64,000 bases of DNA from Ktedonospora formicarum. Lineage in GTDB: Bacteria > Chloroflexota > Ktedonobacteria > Ktedonobacterales > Ktedonobacteraceae. This document shows, piece by piece, positions 20,532 through 29,578 of this stretch; position 1 is the stretch's first letter; each line of letters starts with the position of its first letter. The notes under the pieces were generated by a model. The model saw only the letters and a list, made by a program, of their open reading frames with translations, made no database searches and had not been told where the DNA came from. Made by a program: the position numbers and the translations under genes. Location of the stretch: assembly GCF_016587355.1 (NCBI RefSeq), contig NZ_BNJF01000001.1:744001-808000 (forward strand), read 5' to 3'.

Positions 20532-21185
20532 GTGACCTTACAATCCTCGCATGAACAATCTATAAATGGTTTCAAACGAGCCCATGACCTCGCGGAACTG
20601 CTACGAGGTCGCCGAAGCGTTCGTCAATATCAGGACCGCGAAGTACCACGCGAGGCCATTCTTCATATGCTTGAGGCGGCACGCTGGGCTCCCTCACCTC
20701 ATGGTCGTCAGCCCTGGCGCTTCGCGGTCTTGACACAACCTGGAGCAAAATTGCGACTCGCCGATGCTATGGGTGAGGACTGGAAGCGCAACCTGGAAAT
20801 GGACGGGCAAGCCGCCGAGATCGTACAATTGCGCCTGGACAAATCACGCCAGCGCATCCTTTCGGCACCGGCGCTGATCCTTCCCTGCCTCTACTTAGAG
20901 GACCTGGATCGCTACCCCGATGAGCAGCGCCAGACCAATGAAACGACAATGGCAATCCAGAGTATAGGCGCAGCCATCCAGAATATGCTGCTTGCGGCTT
21001 ATGACCTGGGGCTGGATACAGGGTGGATGTGCGCACCACTCTTCTGTCCCTCTATCGCACGCGAAGCGCTGGGACTGGCTGAAACATTCATTCCCCAGGC
21101 ACTTATCACTGTTGGTTACGCGGCAGCTGATCCCAAACGCCGTGAACGACTTCCCTTAGATAAACTGATTGTACATTTTGAGTAA
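20532..21185 (+). CDS. Nitroreductase-family FMN enzyme, FbiB C-terminal-like (probable dehydro-F420-0 reductase)
   Basis: A 217-residue FMN nitroreductase-fold protein. RGRRSVRQYQDREV is the phosphate-binding start, WAPSPHGRQPWRF the flavin loop, and IGAAIQNMLLAAYDLGLDTGW the core dimer helix. Its place between cofE and cofD, and its likeness to the C-terminal half of mycobacterial FbiB (which reduces dehydro-F420-0), make that reaction the best guess. The start is GTG with AGAGGAAAG upstream, part of which comes from the border of repeat R2. Confidence 0.8.
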   Translation: MTLQSSHEQSINGFKRAHDLAELLRGRRSVRQYQDREVPREAILHMLEAARWAPSPHGRQPWRFAVLTQPGAKLRLADAMGEDWKRNLEMDGQAAEIVQLRLDKSRQRILSAPALILPCLYLEDLDRYPDEQRQTNETTMAIQSIGAAIQNMLLAAYDLGLDTGWMCAPLFCPSIAREALGLAETFIPQALITVGYAAADPKRRERLPLDKLIVHFE

Positions 21186-21203
21186 AGGTGGAGAGAGGTA
21201 GGC

Positions 21204-22136
21204 ATGATAGTTGTACTCGCAGGCGGCGTTGGGGCCGCTCGCTTCTTACAGGGCGTCGTACAGGTTGTTCCCCCTGAAGAGATCACCATTATCGCCAACA
21301 CGGGCGACGACCGCGAATTCTACGGGTTACATGTCTCGCCCGATGTCGACATTGTTATGTACACCCTGGCGGGTATCGTCGACGAACAACAGGGCTGGGG
21401 CATTCGCAACGATACTGGCCATACCATGCAACGCCTGATCGACCTTGGGCACGAAGACTGGTTCAAATTGGGCGACCAGGATCTAGCAACGCACATCCAC
21501 CGCACAATGCTGCTACACCAGGGTCAGTCTCTAAGCACAATCACTGAAGGACTACGCCAACGCATGGGTATCAAGCCGCATATCATCCCTATGAGTGATA
21601 ACCCGGTTGCGACCCATATCCAGACACCAACGGGCCTGATCCACTTTGAAGAATATTTCGCGAAGAATCACTGTAGCGATGAGGTACTTGGTGTCGAATT
21701 CATTGGCGCACATGAGGCCAAGCCAGCGCCAGGTGTGATTGATGCTATCAAACAAGCAGATGCCGTACTTGTCGCGCCCAGCAACCCGATTGTCAGCATT
21801 GGCACCATCCTCTCAGTTCCCGGCATCCACGACGCCTTACATGAAACAAGTGGTATGGTCGTCGCCGTAAGCCCACTCGTAGGAGGGGCGCCTATCAAAG
21901 GCCCTGCCGACAAATTGATGCGCGCCCTGCATATGGAAGCAAGCGCGGTTGGCATTACACGCCACTATCGAGACTTCCTCGATGTCATGGTGATAGACCA
22001 GCAAGATGCCCATCTCGCCGAACAGGTCGAAGACCTGGGAATTCCATGCGTCGTCACCGATACTATCATGCGCGACATGGAGCACAAAACCGCGCTGGCA
22101 CGTACAGTTATTCGAGCGGCAGGTCTTACCTATTAA
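21204..22136 (+). CDS. cofD: 2-phospho-L-lactate (or PEP) transferase, F420 pathway
   Basis: A 310-residue CofD/FbiA protein, joining the activated phospholactate or phosphoenolpyruvate moiety to Fo. Family marks are the starting LAGGVGAARFLQGV, ANTGDDREFYGLHVSPDVDI, WGIRNDT, and VLVAPSNPIVSIGTIL, followed by SPLVGGAPIKGPADKLM. It starts 18 nt after the nitroreductase stop with a GGTGGAGAGAGG purine tract upstream, so the two are co-transcribed. Confidence 0.94.
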   Translation: MIVVLAGGVGAARFLQGVVQVVPPEEITIIANTGDDREFYGLHVSPDVDIVMYTLAGIVDEQQGWGIRNDTGHTMQRLIDLGHEDWFKLGDQDLATHIHRTMLLHQGQSLSTITEGLRQRMGIKPHIIPMSDNPVATHIQTPTGLIHFEEYFAKNHCSDEVLGVEFIGAHEAKPAPGVIDAIKQADAVLVAPSNPIVSIGTILSVPGIHDALHETSGMVVAVSPLVGGAPIKGPADKLMRALHMEASAVGITRHYRDFLDVMVIDQQDAHLAEQVEDLGIPCVVTDTIMRDMEHKTALARTVIRAAGLTY

Positions 22137-22173
22137 GTAATAAGAAAAACGATTACATGTAATACACTTACTC

Positions 22174-22256
22174 ATTGTCCGAAACTTGAGCATATTAATG
22201 TTAGCCACACCCCCATCCGGGGGGCACGGTAGTAGCGTTAGTATTCGTATGAGATC
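22174..22256. repeat. MITE-like element R3 between cofD and cofC
   Basis: 83 bp, a more diverged copy. Left end ATTGTCCGAAACT, right end TAGTATTCGTATGAGATC. The centre CCCCCATCCGGGGGG gives a hairpin at the same place as in R2. The right end is 18 bp before the cofC ATG. Confidence 0.55.
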
Positions 22257-22274
22257 TTAGAAAGTCAGGCGCGC

Positions 22275-22886
22275 ATGGGGCATCGAGCATTAATTCCAGT
22301 CAAACACCTTTCAGGCGTCAAGACACGTCTCTCTCGACATCTGACACTTGAGCAGCGCTCATCATTAGTCCTTGACATGCTGCATCGTGTCATTGATGCT
22401 CTCCATGCCAGCCAGGTGCTTGCAAGCATCGCTGTCGTCAGCGCGGACGAAGAGGTACTCACCTACGCGCGGCGTTGGGGGGCTCATGGCCTCACGGAGG
22501 GGCGACCAGGCCATAATCAAGCCTTGACCAACGCCGCCCAACACCTGGTCAATTACAATACAGATATGCTTCTCACGCTTTCCGCTGACCTTCCCCTGCT
22601 TCGAGCTAGAGATATACAGGCAATGGTCGAGCAGTCAGAATCTTACCCAGTGGTCCTGGCTCCATCGCGCGATGGAACCGGTACCAACGCTATGCTGGCT
22701 CGTCCGCCACTTATCATACCCTATGTCTTTGGCGTTAATAGCCTCCAGCATTATATAGCGCAGGCTCGTGCGCACAACCTCAGCCATACACTCTATCATA
22801 GCCTGGGAACTGAACTAGACATTGATACCATTGAAGATCTAGTTATCTTTCAGCACTATGACTACCACGAAGCCATCGCAAAATAG
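22275..22886 (+). CDS. cofC: 2-phospho-L-lactate (or PEP) guanylyltransferase
   Basis: A 203-residue nucleotidyltransferase-fold protein. It starts RALIPVKHLSGVKTRLS (the activating Lys/Arg loop of the CofC/FbiD family), has TLSADLPLLRARDI around the metal-binding Asp, and LAPSRDGTGTNAML, which is diagnostic for CofC. It makes the activated substrate used by CofD. Whether it uses 2-phospholactate or phosphoenolpyruvate is not readable, but the FbiB-like reductase nearby favours the PEP route. No good ribosome site precedes the ATG (only AGAAAG). Confidence 0.92.
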   Translation: MGHRALIPVKHLSGVKTRLSRHLTLEQRSSLVLDMLHRVIDALHASQVLASIAVVSADEEVLTYARRWGAHGLTEGRPGHNQALTNAAQHLVNYNTDMLLTLSADLPLLRARDIQAMVEQSESYPVVLAPSRDGTGTNAMLARPPLIIPYVFGVNSLQHYIAQARAHNLSHTLYHSLGTELDIDTIEDLVIFQHYDYHEAIAK

Positions 22887-23012
22887 CTACTATATCGATA
22901 ATAATATATTCAAATAGCGGTTGTGTTTTCGCAATCGATCACACTTTTATGGCCTTACTGCTTTATCAGGCTCTTCAAGGCGCTCTTGCTTCTTGAGATG
23001 TTCACAAAACAA

Positions 23013-23061
23013 AAAGAGTTGTGGACTGGCTTACTGGCTGCAAACCGATCCACATCTCTTT
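23013..23061. terminator. Possible terminator after the F420 genes
   Basis: 13-bp stem with one mismatch (AAAGAGTTGTGGA / TCCACATCTCTTT), loop about 23 nt, followed by CTTAAA. It lies 127 bp after cofC and could serve either strand. Confidence 0.4.
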
Positions 23062-23143
23062 CTTAAACCGTAACGCACATGAACGTTGAGCAACTCTCGC
23101 TCAGGGAAAAACCATTCAATCAGCAGCTACTTCGCAGGCTTCA

Positions 23144-23806
23144 CTACTTCGTTGTGACTGAATAGCTCACAGTCATACCCTTGCTATTTGTGGATACTCC
23201 AGTTGCGCAATATGAGAAACCATTGAGTAAGCTGGAGAGATCCACATTAAGTTGAGAATTCACGGTTTCTTCCAGGCTATCCACCAACCCGGTCACCGGA
23301 ACGCCACCTGTATCGACACTCAGGACACGCACCTTGGCTTTACAAGCATCGATATAGGGCTGCATTGTTACACGAAAGCTACGGGTAATAGGAATACCCA
23401 GAAATGAGAGCTGATCATCACCAGTCATCACAAGCTGCCCATCCTGTGGCGTTGATACCTTTAAATTCGTGATCGTACCTGGCGTAGTGGCACTCTTTAA
23501 CTGCTTCGTCGCGACCTGCGTGAGAAGGTCATCACTTAGCTGCACCACAAGGGCCTGATTCGGATCGGCTTTAGTCGTTGTTATAGGTGCCTTCGCCGCC
23601 ATGCTGTCCGCATACAATACCGAGCCAATGACACCCGCCACCATACCCAGCAACAATACCAGCACAATCGTACCAATAAAACAGCCGGGACCAATACCAC
23701 GCCGCTCGCCACGTGGTGGTGCTACCGGAGCAGATTTTCGTCTGTTACGTACGTCGACAGGCTCCGTCAGGCTATCATTAATATTCTGATTATTCGCATC
23801 CATCAA
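23144..23806 (-). CDS. Single-pass membrane protein of unknown function
   Basis: A 220-residue protein: a 40-residue basic/polar cytoplasmic part, one helix (CFIGTIVLVLLLGMVAGVIGSVLYA, about residues 42-66), then an external domain of about 150 residues. The external part is beta-rich with QLSDDLLTQVATKQL and ITNLKVSTPQDGQLVMTG, similar in feel to lipid-binding DUF2993/LmeA or YpmS-like folds, but I cannot assign it. Three Cys residues are present in the whole protein; the two outside ones (in DACKAK and SYCATG) could pair. It is alone between the F420 cluster and glnA. Confidence 0.65.
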   Translation of the reverse strand: MMDANNQNINDSLTEPVDVRNRRKSAPVAPPRGERRGIGPGCFIGTIVLVLLLGMVAGVIGSVLYADSMAAKAPITTTKADPNQALVVQLSDDLLTQVATKQLKSATTPGTITNLKVSTPQDGQLVMTGDDQLSFLGIPITRSFRVTMQPYIDACKAKVRVLSVDTGGVPVTGLVDSLEETVNSQLNVDLSSLLNGFSYCATGVSTNSKGMTVSYSVTTK

Positions 23807-24347
23807 ATGGATCTCCTACGCTCATAGTATCCATATCGTACAACTCTTAGCTCAACCGCCGCAAGTAGAGCCAGGGAAATTGCCCAACCATCTCACATGC
23901 TATCGCCCTCACGACTGTAAGATCAGCTACATACAAAAGGGCCTACAATCCAACAATGCCAATGGTTCACTCTGTTAAACGCATCAAGGGCCTGAGAAGC
24001 AACCGAGAAAAACAAAACCTATACGATACGCCCTGCCTATTTTGCCATAAGCTAGGAAGCAACAGGAGAAGCATTGAATAGAAGAGGTAGTAACAGGCTT
24101 TTTCACCGATTATTCTGTCCAAAATTTGTGCAATATGCCTAAAACAGTAACCAGAACTTTCGGATAAAGTAACTGTAGTATCTCTTTAGCACAGAGCCTA
24201 TGATATGTACAGAAGTTGACATCTGGCTGGGAGCCAGGTAAACGCTATCATAACTATGCAGAATATCCAATATATCCGTAGTGTGCAAGGCGAGCCACTC
24301 AATACCAGCAATGATGCGGGGAAAGAACGCGAGAGGAGAAACGATTG
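23807..24347. other. Intergenic region upstream of glnA
   Basis: No gene is seen. A TTGACA box at 24216-24221 is followed at once by an inverted repeat CTGGCT-GGG-AGCCAG (24223-24237). No well-placed -10 box goes with it, so a promoter with an operator is only a suggestion. GAGAGGAG at 24331-24338 is the glnA ribosome site. Confidence 0.4.
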
Positions 24348-25781
24348 ATGACCCCAGAGGAAGTCTTACGATTCGCTAAAGAGAATGGTGCAAAAATGGT
24401 CGATCTGAAATTTACGGATCTACCTGGCACCTGGCAGCACTTCAGCATTCCTTTCACCGCACTAGAAGAATCTATCTTTGAAGAGGGCTTGTTCTTCGAT
24501 GGTTCCAGCGTTAGAGGCTTCCAGGCAATTAATGAAAGCGATATGCTGGTTATCCCCGATGCCAAGACCGCTTTCATGGATCCCTTCACCGCTGTTCCCA
24601 CCCTTAGCGTAATCTGTGACATTGCTCATCCGGGCTCTCGCAAGCCTTATACACGCGATCCCCGCTATATCGCTCGTAAAGCGGAAGAGTATGTTCGCTC
24701 CAGCGGTATCGCTGATACGGCATATTTCGGCCCCGAGGCGGAATTCTACGTCTTTGACAATGTGCATTATACCTCCACTGAAAGCACACAGAGCGTCCAG
24801 GTCGACTCCGATGAAGCCTTCTGGAATAGTGGTCGCGCTACCAATCACGATGGCTCCCGTAGCCTTGGTCATCTGATGCGCATCAAGGGCGGCTATTTCC
24901 CAGTCGCTCCAAATGATACGCAGCAAGACCTGCGCAGCGAGATGGCTCTTCAGCTTGAGGCCCTTGGCATTCCTGTCGAGGCACAGCACCATGAAGTTGG
25001 TGCCGCTGGTCAGGCCGAGATCGACATTCGCTTCGGCACACTGCTCAAAACCGCCGACAATATTCTGCTCTACAAATACGTCATCAAGAATATTGCCCGC
25101 AAGTACGGCAAAACCGTTACCTTCATGCCCAAGCCAATTTACGGCGACAATGGCTCCGGTATGCACACACACCAGAGCCTCTGGAAGAATGAAAAGCCTC
25201 TCTTCTATGATGCCGATGGCTACGCCGGGCTCTCTGAAATGGCCCGCAACTACGTCGGTGGTGTTTTGATGCACGCGCCCGCCATCATGGCTCTCGCGGC
25301 TCCCACGACCAATAGCTACAAGCGTCTGGTCCCAGGCTTCGAGGCTCCTGTCAACCTGGTCTTCTCGAAGGGCAACCGTAGCGCGGCTATCCGTATCCCG
25401 CTGGTCGATAATCCTAAGGGCAAGCGCATCGAGTTCCGCCCACCAGACCCAACCGCCAATCCATACCTACTCTTCTCGGCCCTGCTGATGGCTGGTCTGG
25501 ACGGCATCAAGCGCAATATTGATCCCAGCGCCTTTGGTTACGGTCCTGTCGATAAGAACCTCTACGAGATGTCGGCTGCGGAACTGCATGAGATTAGCTC
25601 GGTTCCTGGCTCCCTCGAAGAGTCTCTCAGAGCACTGGAGAACGATCACGAGTTCCTTCTCGAAGGCAACGTCTTCACCAGCGACCTGCTTGAGACCTAT
25701 ATCGATCTCAAGCGCAGCGAGAGCAACGAAGTTCGCCTGCGCCCCGTACCCATCGAATTCGCGATGTACTACGACGCATAA
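24348..25781 (+). CDS. glnA: Glutamine synthetase, type I
   Basis: A 477-residue cytoplasmic enzyme making glutamine from glutamate, ammonia and ATP. Family marks in order: FFDGSSVRGF, FGPEAEFYVFD (metal Glu), HHEVGAAGQAEI, the catalytic NGSGMHTHQSLW, APTTNSYKRLVPGFEAP, and RSAAIRIP with RIEFRPPDPTANPYL. A Tyr in KNLYEMSAAEL sits where the adenylylated Tyr of GSI-beta enzymes is found, so adenylylation is possible but not proven. The ATG at 24348 has GAGAGGAG nine bases upstream; a TTG just before it is not preferred. A strong terminator follows. Confidence 0.97.
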   Translation: MTPEEVLRFAKENGAKMVDLKFTDLPGTWQHFSIPFTALEESIFEEGLFFDGSSVRGFQAINESDMLVIPDAKTAFMDPFTAVPTLSVICDIAHPGSRKPYTRDPRYIARKAEEYVRSSGIADTAYFGPEAEFYVFDNVHYTSTESTQSVQVDSDEAFWNSGRATNHDGSRSLGHLMRIKGGYFPVAPNDTQQDLRSEMALQLEALGIPVEAQHHEVGAAGQAEIDIRFGTLLKTADNILLYKYVIKNIARKYGKTVTFMPKPIYGDNGSGMHTHQSLWKNEKPLFYDADGYAGLSEMARNYVGGVLMHAPAIMALAAPTTNSYKRLVPGFEAPVNLVFSKGNRSAAIRIPLVDNPKGKRIEFRPPDPTANPYLLFSALLMAGLDGIKRNIDPSAFGYGPVDKNLYEMSAAELHEISSVPGSLEESLRALENDHEFLLEGNVFTSDLLETYIDLKRSESNEVRLRPVPIEFAMYYDA

Positions 25782-25840
25782 AACGGACACACAGATCTTT
25801 TCAATACACACACTTAGCCTGTCCGTGACACACACACACT

Positions 25841-25874
25841 GGTCCGCTCCTCAACTGAGGGGCGGACCTTTTTT
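25841..25874 (+). terminator. Rho-independent terminator of glnA
   Basis: GGTCCGC-stem pairing with GCGGACC (extended by CTC/GAG-type pairs) around a short loop, followed by six T. It lies 60 bp after the glnA stop, preceded by a CACACACACA run. Confidence 0.92.
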
Positions 25875-25946
25875 GCCGCCCTTTCATAGGCATTACAGAC
25901 GTCCTAATTTTCTCGTAACTTTTCCGGACACAAAAGTGGACAGGTA

Positions 25947-25955
25947 TGCTATAGT
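25947..25955 (+). promoter_or_regulatory. Possible extended -10 promoter of moaA
   Basis: TGCTATAGT gives an extended -10 box 47 bp before the moaA ATG. The best -35 match (CGGACA at 25925-25930) is 19 bp upstream, so the call rests mainly on the -10. Confidence 0.35.
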
Positions 25956-26001
25956 GATAGCAACACACGCGATAAAAGCCTATTTGATAGGGGAGTATTC
26001 A

Positions 26002-26997
26002 ATGGAACCATTAGTAGATAGTTATGGGCGACGTATTAAGAATATGCGTATATCAGTGACTGATAAATGCAATTTTCGCTGTACCTATTGTATGCCTGCT
26101 GAAGGACTTCCCTGGCTCACCAAGGCTGAAATCCTAAGCTATGAAGAGTTGGTACGTATCAGTCGCGTCGCCGTTAGCATGGGTATCGAGCAGATTCGCC
26201 TGACAGGGGGTGAGCCCCTGGTAAGACGTGATCTGCCAGAACTTGTGCGTCAACTCCGCCAGCTTGATGGGCTCCACAGCCTGAGCCTGACGACCAATGG
26301 CATCCTGCTTAAACAACAAGCCCAGGCCTTGGCAGATGCCGGTCTGACCCGCATCAATGTAAGCCTCGATTCACTCATTCGCGAAAAGTTCACCCAACTA
26401 ACACGCCGCGACCAGCTAGCACGCGTGTTAGAAAGCCTCGATGAACTTGCTAAATACCCCAGTATCCATCCCATTAAGATCAACGCGGTCGCAATGCGCG
26501 GCTTTAGCGAGTCCGAGGTACTAGACTTCGTTCGATTCGCACGCGATAAAGCCTATGTCATGCGTTGGATAGAGTTCATGCCTCTCGACGCCGACCAAAT
26601 TTGGCGCAAAGAAGACATCCTGACGGGACATGAGATCAAAGCTATTATCGAAGCCACCCATGGTCCTCTCACCCCCATTACCTCCGGTGATCCCTCCGAA
26701 ACGGCCCGCCGCTATACTTTTAGTGACGGCATTGGCGAGGTCGGTTTCATTAATCCTGTAAGTGAACCATTCTGTGCCCAGTGTGATCGCATTCGTATCA
26801 CAGCCGATGGACAACTACGTACTTGCCTCTTCGCCACCGAAGAAACAGACCTCCGCTCCGTCCTGCGCTCAGATGCCGATGATACTGAGCTAGAGCGAGT
26901 CATTCGACAAGCAGTGTGGCACAAAGAGTTGAAACATTATATTGGGGATAAACGATTCAAGCGCGCTAATCGCAGCATGTCTATGATCGGAGGATAA
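26002..26997 (+). CDS. moaA: GTP 3',8-cyclase, molybdenum cofactor synthesis
   Basis: A 331-residue radical SAM enzyme, first step of molybdopterin synthesis. The N-terminal cluster motif is CNFRCTYCM (CxxxCxxC). LTGGEPLVRRDL binds SAM. The C-terminal cluster is held by FCAQCDRIRITADGQLRTCLF. It ends in Gly-Gly, as MoaA proteins usually do, which matters for activity. The ATG at 26002 (MEPLVDSYGRR) has GGGGAG upstream. No other moa gene is in the window. Confidence 0.96.
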   Translation: MEPLVDSYGRRIKNMRISVTDKCNFRCTYCMPAEGLPWLTKAEILSYEELVRISRVAVSMGIEQIRLTGGEPLVRRDLPELVRQLRQLDGLHSLSLTTNGILLKQQAQALADAGLTRINVSLDSLIREKFTQLTRRDQLARVLESLDELAKYPSIHPIKINAVAMRGFSESEVLDFVRFARDKAYVMRWIEFMPLDADQIWRKEDILTGHEIKAIIEATHGPLTPITSGDPSETARRYTFSDGIGEVGFINPVSEPFCAQCDRIRITADGQLRTCLFATEETDLRSVLRSDADDTELERVIRQAVWHKELKHYIGDKRFKRANRSMSMIGG

Positions 26998-27201
26998 TGG
27001 AAACATTCAAGCAGAAAGCTTGTAATTACAGTGCATCACAACTATTGCGGGTTCTGTTACTGAAAAGCGGCGTAATCGTCTATATAGTCAAATAGATAAT
27101 TGCTTCAAGAACAAAGAATACTTTAGTTCTGTGAATACGATTATCATAACGCGGTCAGGCGTATTTTTTTATATGCATCACTGGCCAGAAAAGAGGGCTC
27201 T

Positions 27202-27405
27202 GTGGAACACGACGATGCTGAACTGCTTACAGTTCGAGAGGTCGCAAAACAATTGCGTGTAGATGACACAACAGTGCGCCGTTGGATCAAAAATGGAGTG
27301 CTTGATGCTATCACGCTACCCCATCGCGGAGCACGACAGGCGTACCGCATACGCCGAGTTACCCTGAATAATCTTCTCGCACCACCCGAATCAGTGAGTC
27401 AATGA
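27202..27405 (+). CDS. Small MerR/excisionase-like (BldC-type) DNA-binding protein
   Basis: A 67-residue protein that is almost only a winged helix-turn-helix: LLTVREVAKQLRVDDTTVRRWIKNG followed by a YRIRR wing. Length and form fit stand-alone excisionase-family regulators such as BldC. The start is GTG with AAGAGGG upstream. No integrase or phage gene is close, so a regulator is likelier than an excisionase. Target unknown. Confidence 0.75.
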   Translation: MEHDDAELLTVREVAKQLRVDDTTVRRWIKNGVLDAITLPHRGARQAYRIRRVTLNNLLAPPESVSQ

Positions 27406-27433
27406 GAGTAGCCAAACGGCTCCGAACCTGTTA

Positions 27434-27553
27434 GACTAGTGGACGATTTATACAGGGTTTATACGAAAACCAACGTCGTTGCAATAGCTAACGCGAACTT
27501 TCATGCGAGGGCATGGCACGCACAGGTTTTCGGATAACGAAATACCACTAGTC
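27434..27553. repeat. MITE-like element R4 with an outer 9-bp inverted repeat
   Basis: The core at 27455-27538 has ends GGGTTTATACGAAAACC and GGTTTTCGGATAAC, 12 of 13 core positions inverted. Outside it, GACTAGTGG (27434-27442) and CCACTAGTC (27545-27553) form a further perfect 9-bp inverted pair. It ends 16 bp before the thyX start codon and next to its ribosome site. Confidence 0.6.
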
Positions 27554-27569
27554 AACCAGGAGGTTCTCG

Positions 27570-28490
27570 TTGGCTGCTCTTGACCCACAAACACTCTTCC
27601 AGAACTATCATGGAAGCGAGCAAGCAGGCTATGCTACTATCCACGCGCCAGTACAACACACTCCAGGAGGTACCCCCTACCTACAAGTTCCTGGAGTCGT
27701 GATGCTGGCGCGCCCACAAACCAATCTCGCCGGGCTGGCGGGTTTCCTTGATGGTTTTGATGCAACGCTACACTTCGATCAGTATCTTGAAGATCCCACT
27801 CCACTCCCCGATAGCTCCCAACTATGTAAGGTTGCCGGACAGACCTGCTACATGAGCTTTGGTCCCAAACGGACGATGAATGAGAACGCCAGGCGCTATT
27901 TTGACAACCTCAAATCGTCGGGCCATGGCTCTGTCTTCGAGCACGCCAACTTTAGCCTTCTGCTCTACGGCATCTCACGGAGCCTGACCCATGAGCTGAT
28001 CCGACATCGCGCTGGCATGGGGTTCTCCCAGCTGAGCCAAAGGTATGTCTCTGGACGCATGCTCCGTTTCGTAGAGCGCCCCGAATACCGCGACGACCCC
28101 CAGTTGCACGCTCAATTCGAGAGCCGTATCGACCGCGCGGATGAAGAATACGCGACGCTAACGAAACGCCTGCTAGAGATGCAGAAAGAAGGCTCGACCA
28201 TCCTGAGCGCCGAGGCCCGTACCGACTTGCGTAAGAAGGTGCAACAAACGGCACGTTCAGTCCTTCCCAATGAGACCGAAGCCCCAATCGTGGTCACAGG
28301 CAATGCACGCTCCTGGCGGCACGTCATCGAGATGCGCGCCGATGCCCATGCTGAGACCGAAATTCGCGAACTGGCAGTACGCATCTATCTTTGCCTGTAC
28401 CAGACTGATCCCATTCTCTTCGGCGATTACCTTATCGAACAACTCCCCGACGGTACTCATTCCGTTGTCACAGACTATCGTAAAGTCTAA
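27570..28490 (+). CDS. thyX: FAD-dependent thymidylate synthase
   Basis: A 306-residue flavin enzyme making dTMP from dUMP with methylene-tetrahydrofolate. The ThyX motif is clear in RHRAGMGFSQLSQRYV, with HGSVFEHANFSL before it and the Arg-rich NARSWRHVIEMRADAHAE near the end. The start is TTG, supported by AGGAGG six bases upstream; no ATG or GTG is better placed. The first 100 residues are longer than in compact ThyX proteins. It is convergent with the acetyltransferase, whose stop codon begins at the next base. Confidence 0.95.
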   Translation: MAALDPQTLFQNYHGSEQAGYATIHAPVQHTPGGTPYLQVPGVVMLARPQTNLAGLAGFLDGFDATLHFDQYLEDPTPLPDSSQLCKVAGQTCYMSFGPKRTMNENARRYFDNLKSSGHGSVFEHANFSLLLYGISRSLTHELIRHRAGMGFSQLSQRYVSGRMLRFVERPEYRDDPQLHAQFESRIDRADEEYATLTKRLLEMQKEGSTILSAEARTDLRKKVQQTARSVLPNETEAPIVVTGNARSWRHVIEMRADAHAETEIRELAVRIYLCLYQTDPILFGDYLIEQLPDGTHSVVTDYRKV

Positions 28491-29027
28491 TTAGAGCGTG
28501 CGGCTATAAAGTTGTAGACCTTGCGGCGCGGGCTCTGAGGTAATCTCAAGCTCGCACAAAGCCGCGAGGTGCGTCGCGCCCATATCCCCAGAAGGAAGCA
28601 GCACCTCAAAATAGAGTGGTAGACCTTCCTGCTCGGCTTCGAATTCGAACTCGAAGGCTTGCTCGCGTGCCCGGTTGAGCGCCCCAACAAGCAAGAGTCT
28701 TCCCGCGCGCCTGCGCCGCTGCGATGGAGTAACCGTTCCTCGACAGATGAAATGGTACCCCTTCTCATCACGCTCCAGGCAGACAACTGTGTAAGCAATG
28801 ATCTCACCAGTAATGCCCTCTAGAGTACCTGCCTGACTCCATGTGCTCAGCTCGTCATCATCGTCGGTAATCACGAATCCATTCGCGAGCGCGTTTACCT
28901 GCTCGTCACGCAACCACGCTTCTAGCTCGCCATCGCCCTGCACGACTGTACCATCCACACGTGCGGACTCTTGCTGCACACCCACGATTTCTGGAATATC
29001 ATCATAACGTAAATGCCGTATCCGCAT
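28491..29027 (-). CDS. GNAT-like acetyltransferase
   Basis: A 178-residue protein that starts MRIRHLRYDDIPEIVGV, the usual first strand and helix of GNAT enzymes, and has TVTPSQRRRRAGRLLLVGAL, an acetyl-CoA-binding (R/Q)xxGx(G/A)-type loop. The ATG at 29027 has AGAGGATGT just upstream; the frame continues to 29198 without similarity. A Glu/Phe run (EFEFEAEQEG) is present in the second half. The acceptor is unknown. Confidence 0.65.
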   Translation of the reverse strand: MRIRHLRYDDIPEIVGVQQESARVDGTVVQGDGELEAWLRDEQVNALANGFVITDDDDELSTWSQAGTLEGITGEIIAYTVVCLERDEKGYHFICRGTVTPSQRRRRAGRLLLVGALNRAREQAFEFEFEAEQEGLPLYFEVLLPSGDMGATHLAALCELEITSEPAPQGLQLYSRTL

Positions 29028-29578
29028 ACATCCTCTGCCTCTCTGAATCTGACTCTTCGTTCCAGCCAGCTTATCGTCTTGCAACAATTTATCAAAATAA
29101 AATCTAAGGGATAGATACTTAACGCGTCTTTCCGTTCCTGAGTATACAACAAGGTGGAAACTCGATAAGTTCCCAGAGCGCTGAAACTCGCATAACACCT
29201 ATAATTGACCAATAGCTGGGATTTTGCCATAGAGCACCAGTGGCTTAGCGCGCTGTTGTATCGATGTCCGCATGAATAAGCTCAGGTTGTGCATCCTGAA
29301 GCACAGGGCAAAGCAACTGACTTGTGTTATTATATCGATGAGCATATCCGTTGAAAGCGTACTTACACGTGGTTTTAGTACTGCTGCTTGGCAACAGTTG
29401 AGCAACGTGAGTCTGCCTTGATGGTCAGAGATAGAGCACAGCCTTGAATCTCTCTTCACCTTCCAGAATTGGGATGTTTGTTAGGGTGCCAGTCATAATA
29501 CCTTTCCCAATCACCTCAAGATGGACAAGCTATTCCCCGAAGAAGCTCTAAGCGGAATGCCCTGACGTTTATATCCAA
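29028..29578. other. Intergenic region between divergent genes
   Basis: About 550 bp with no convincing gene. A minus-strand frame at 29199-29459 is Cys/Leu-rich, has no ribosome site and resembles nothing known. Promoters of the acetyltransferase and the serine hydrolase should lie here. Confidence 0.45.

Noticed and set aside
25800..25840. CACACACA runs after glnA as a regulatory repeat
   Set aside because: Short simple repeat next to a strong terminator; nothing else supports a function.
27202..27405. Excisionase of an integrated element
   Set aside because: No integrase, attachment repeats or phage genes nearby; a BldC-like regulator fits better.
29199..29459. 86-codon minus-strand frame between acetyltransferase and serine hydrolase
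   Set aside because: Composition unlike neighbouring proteins, no ribosome site, no recognisable domain.
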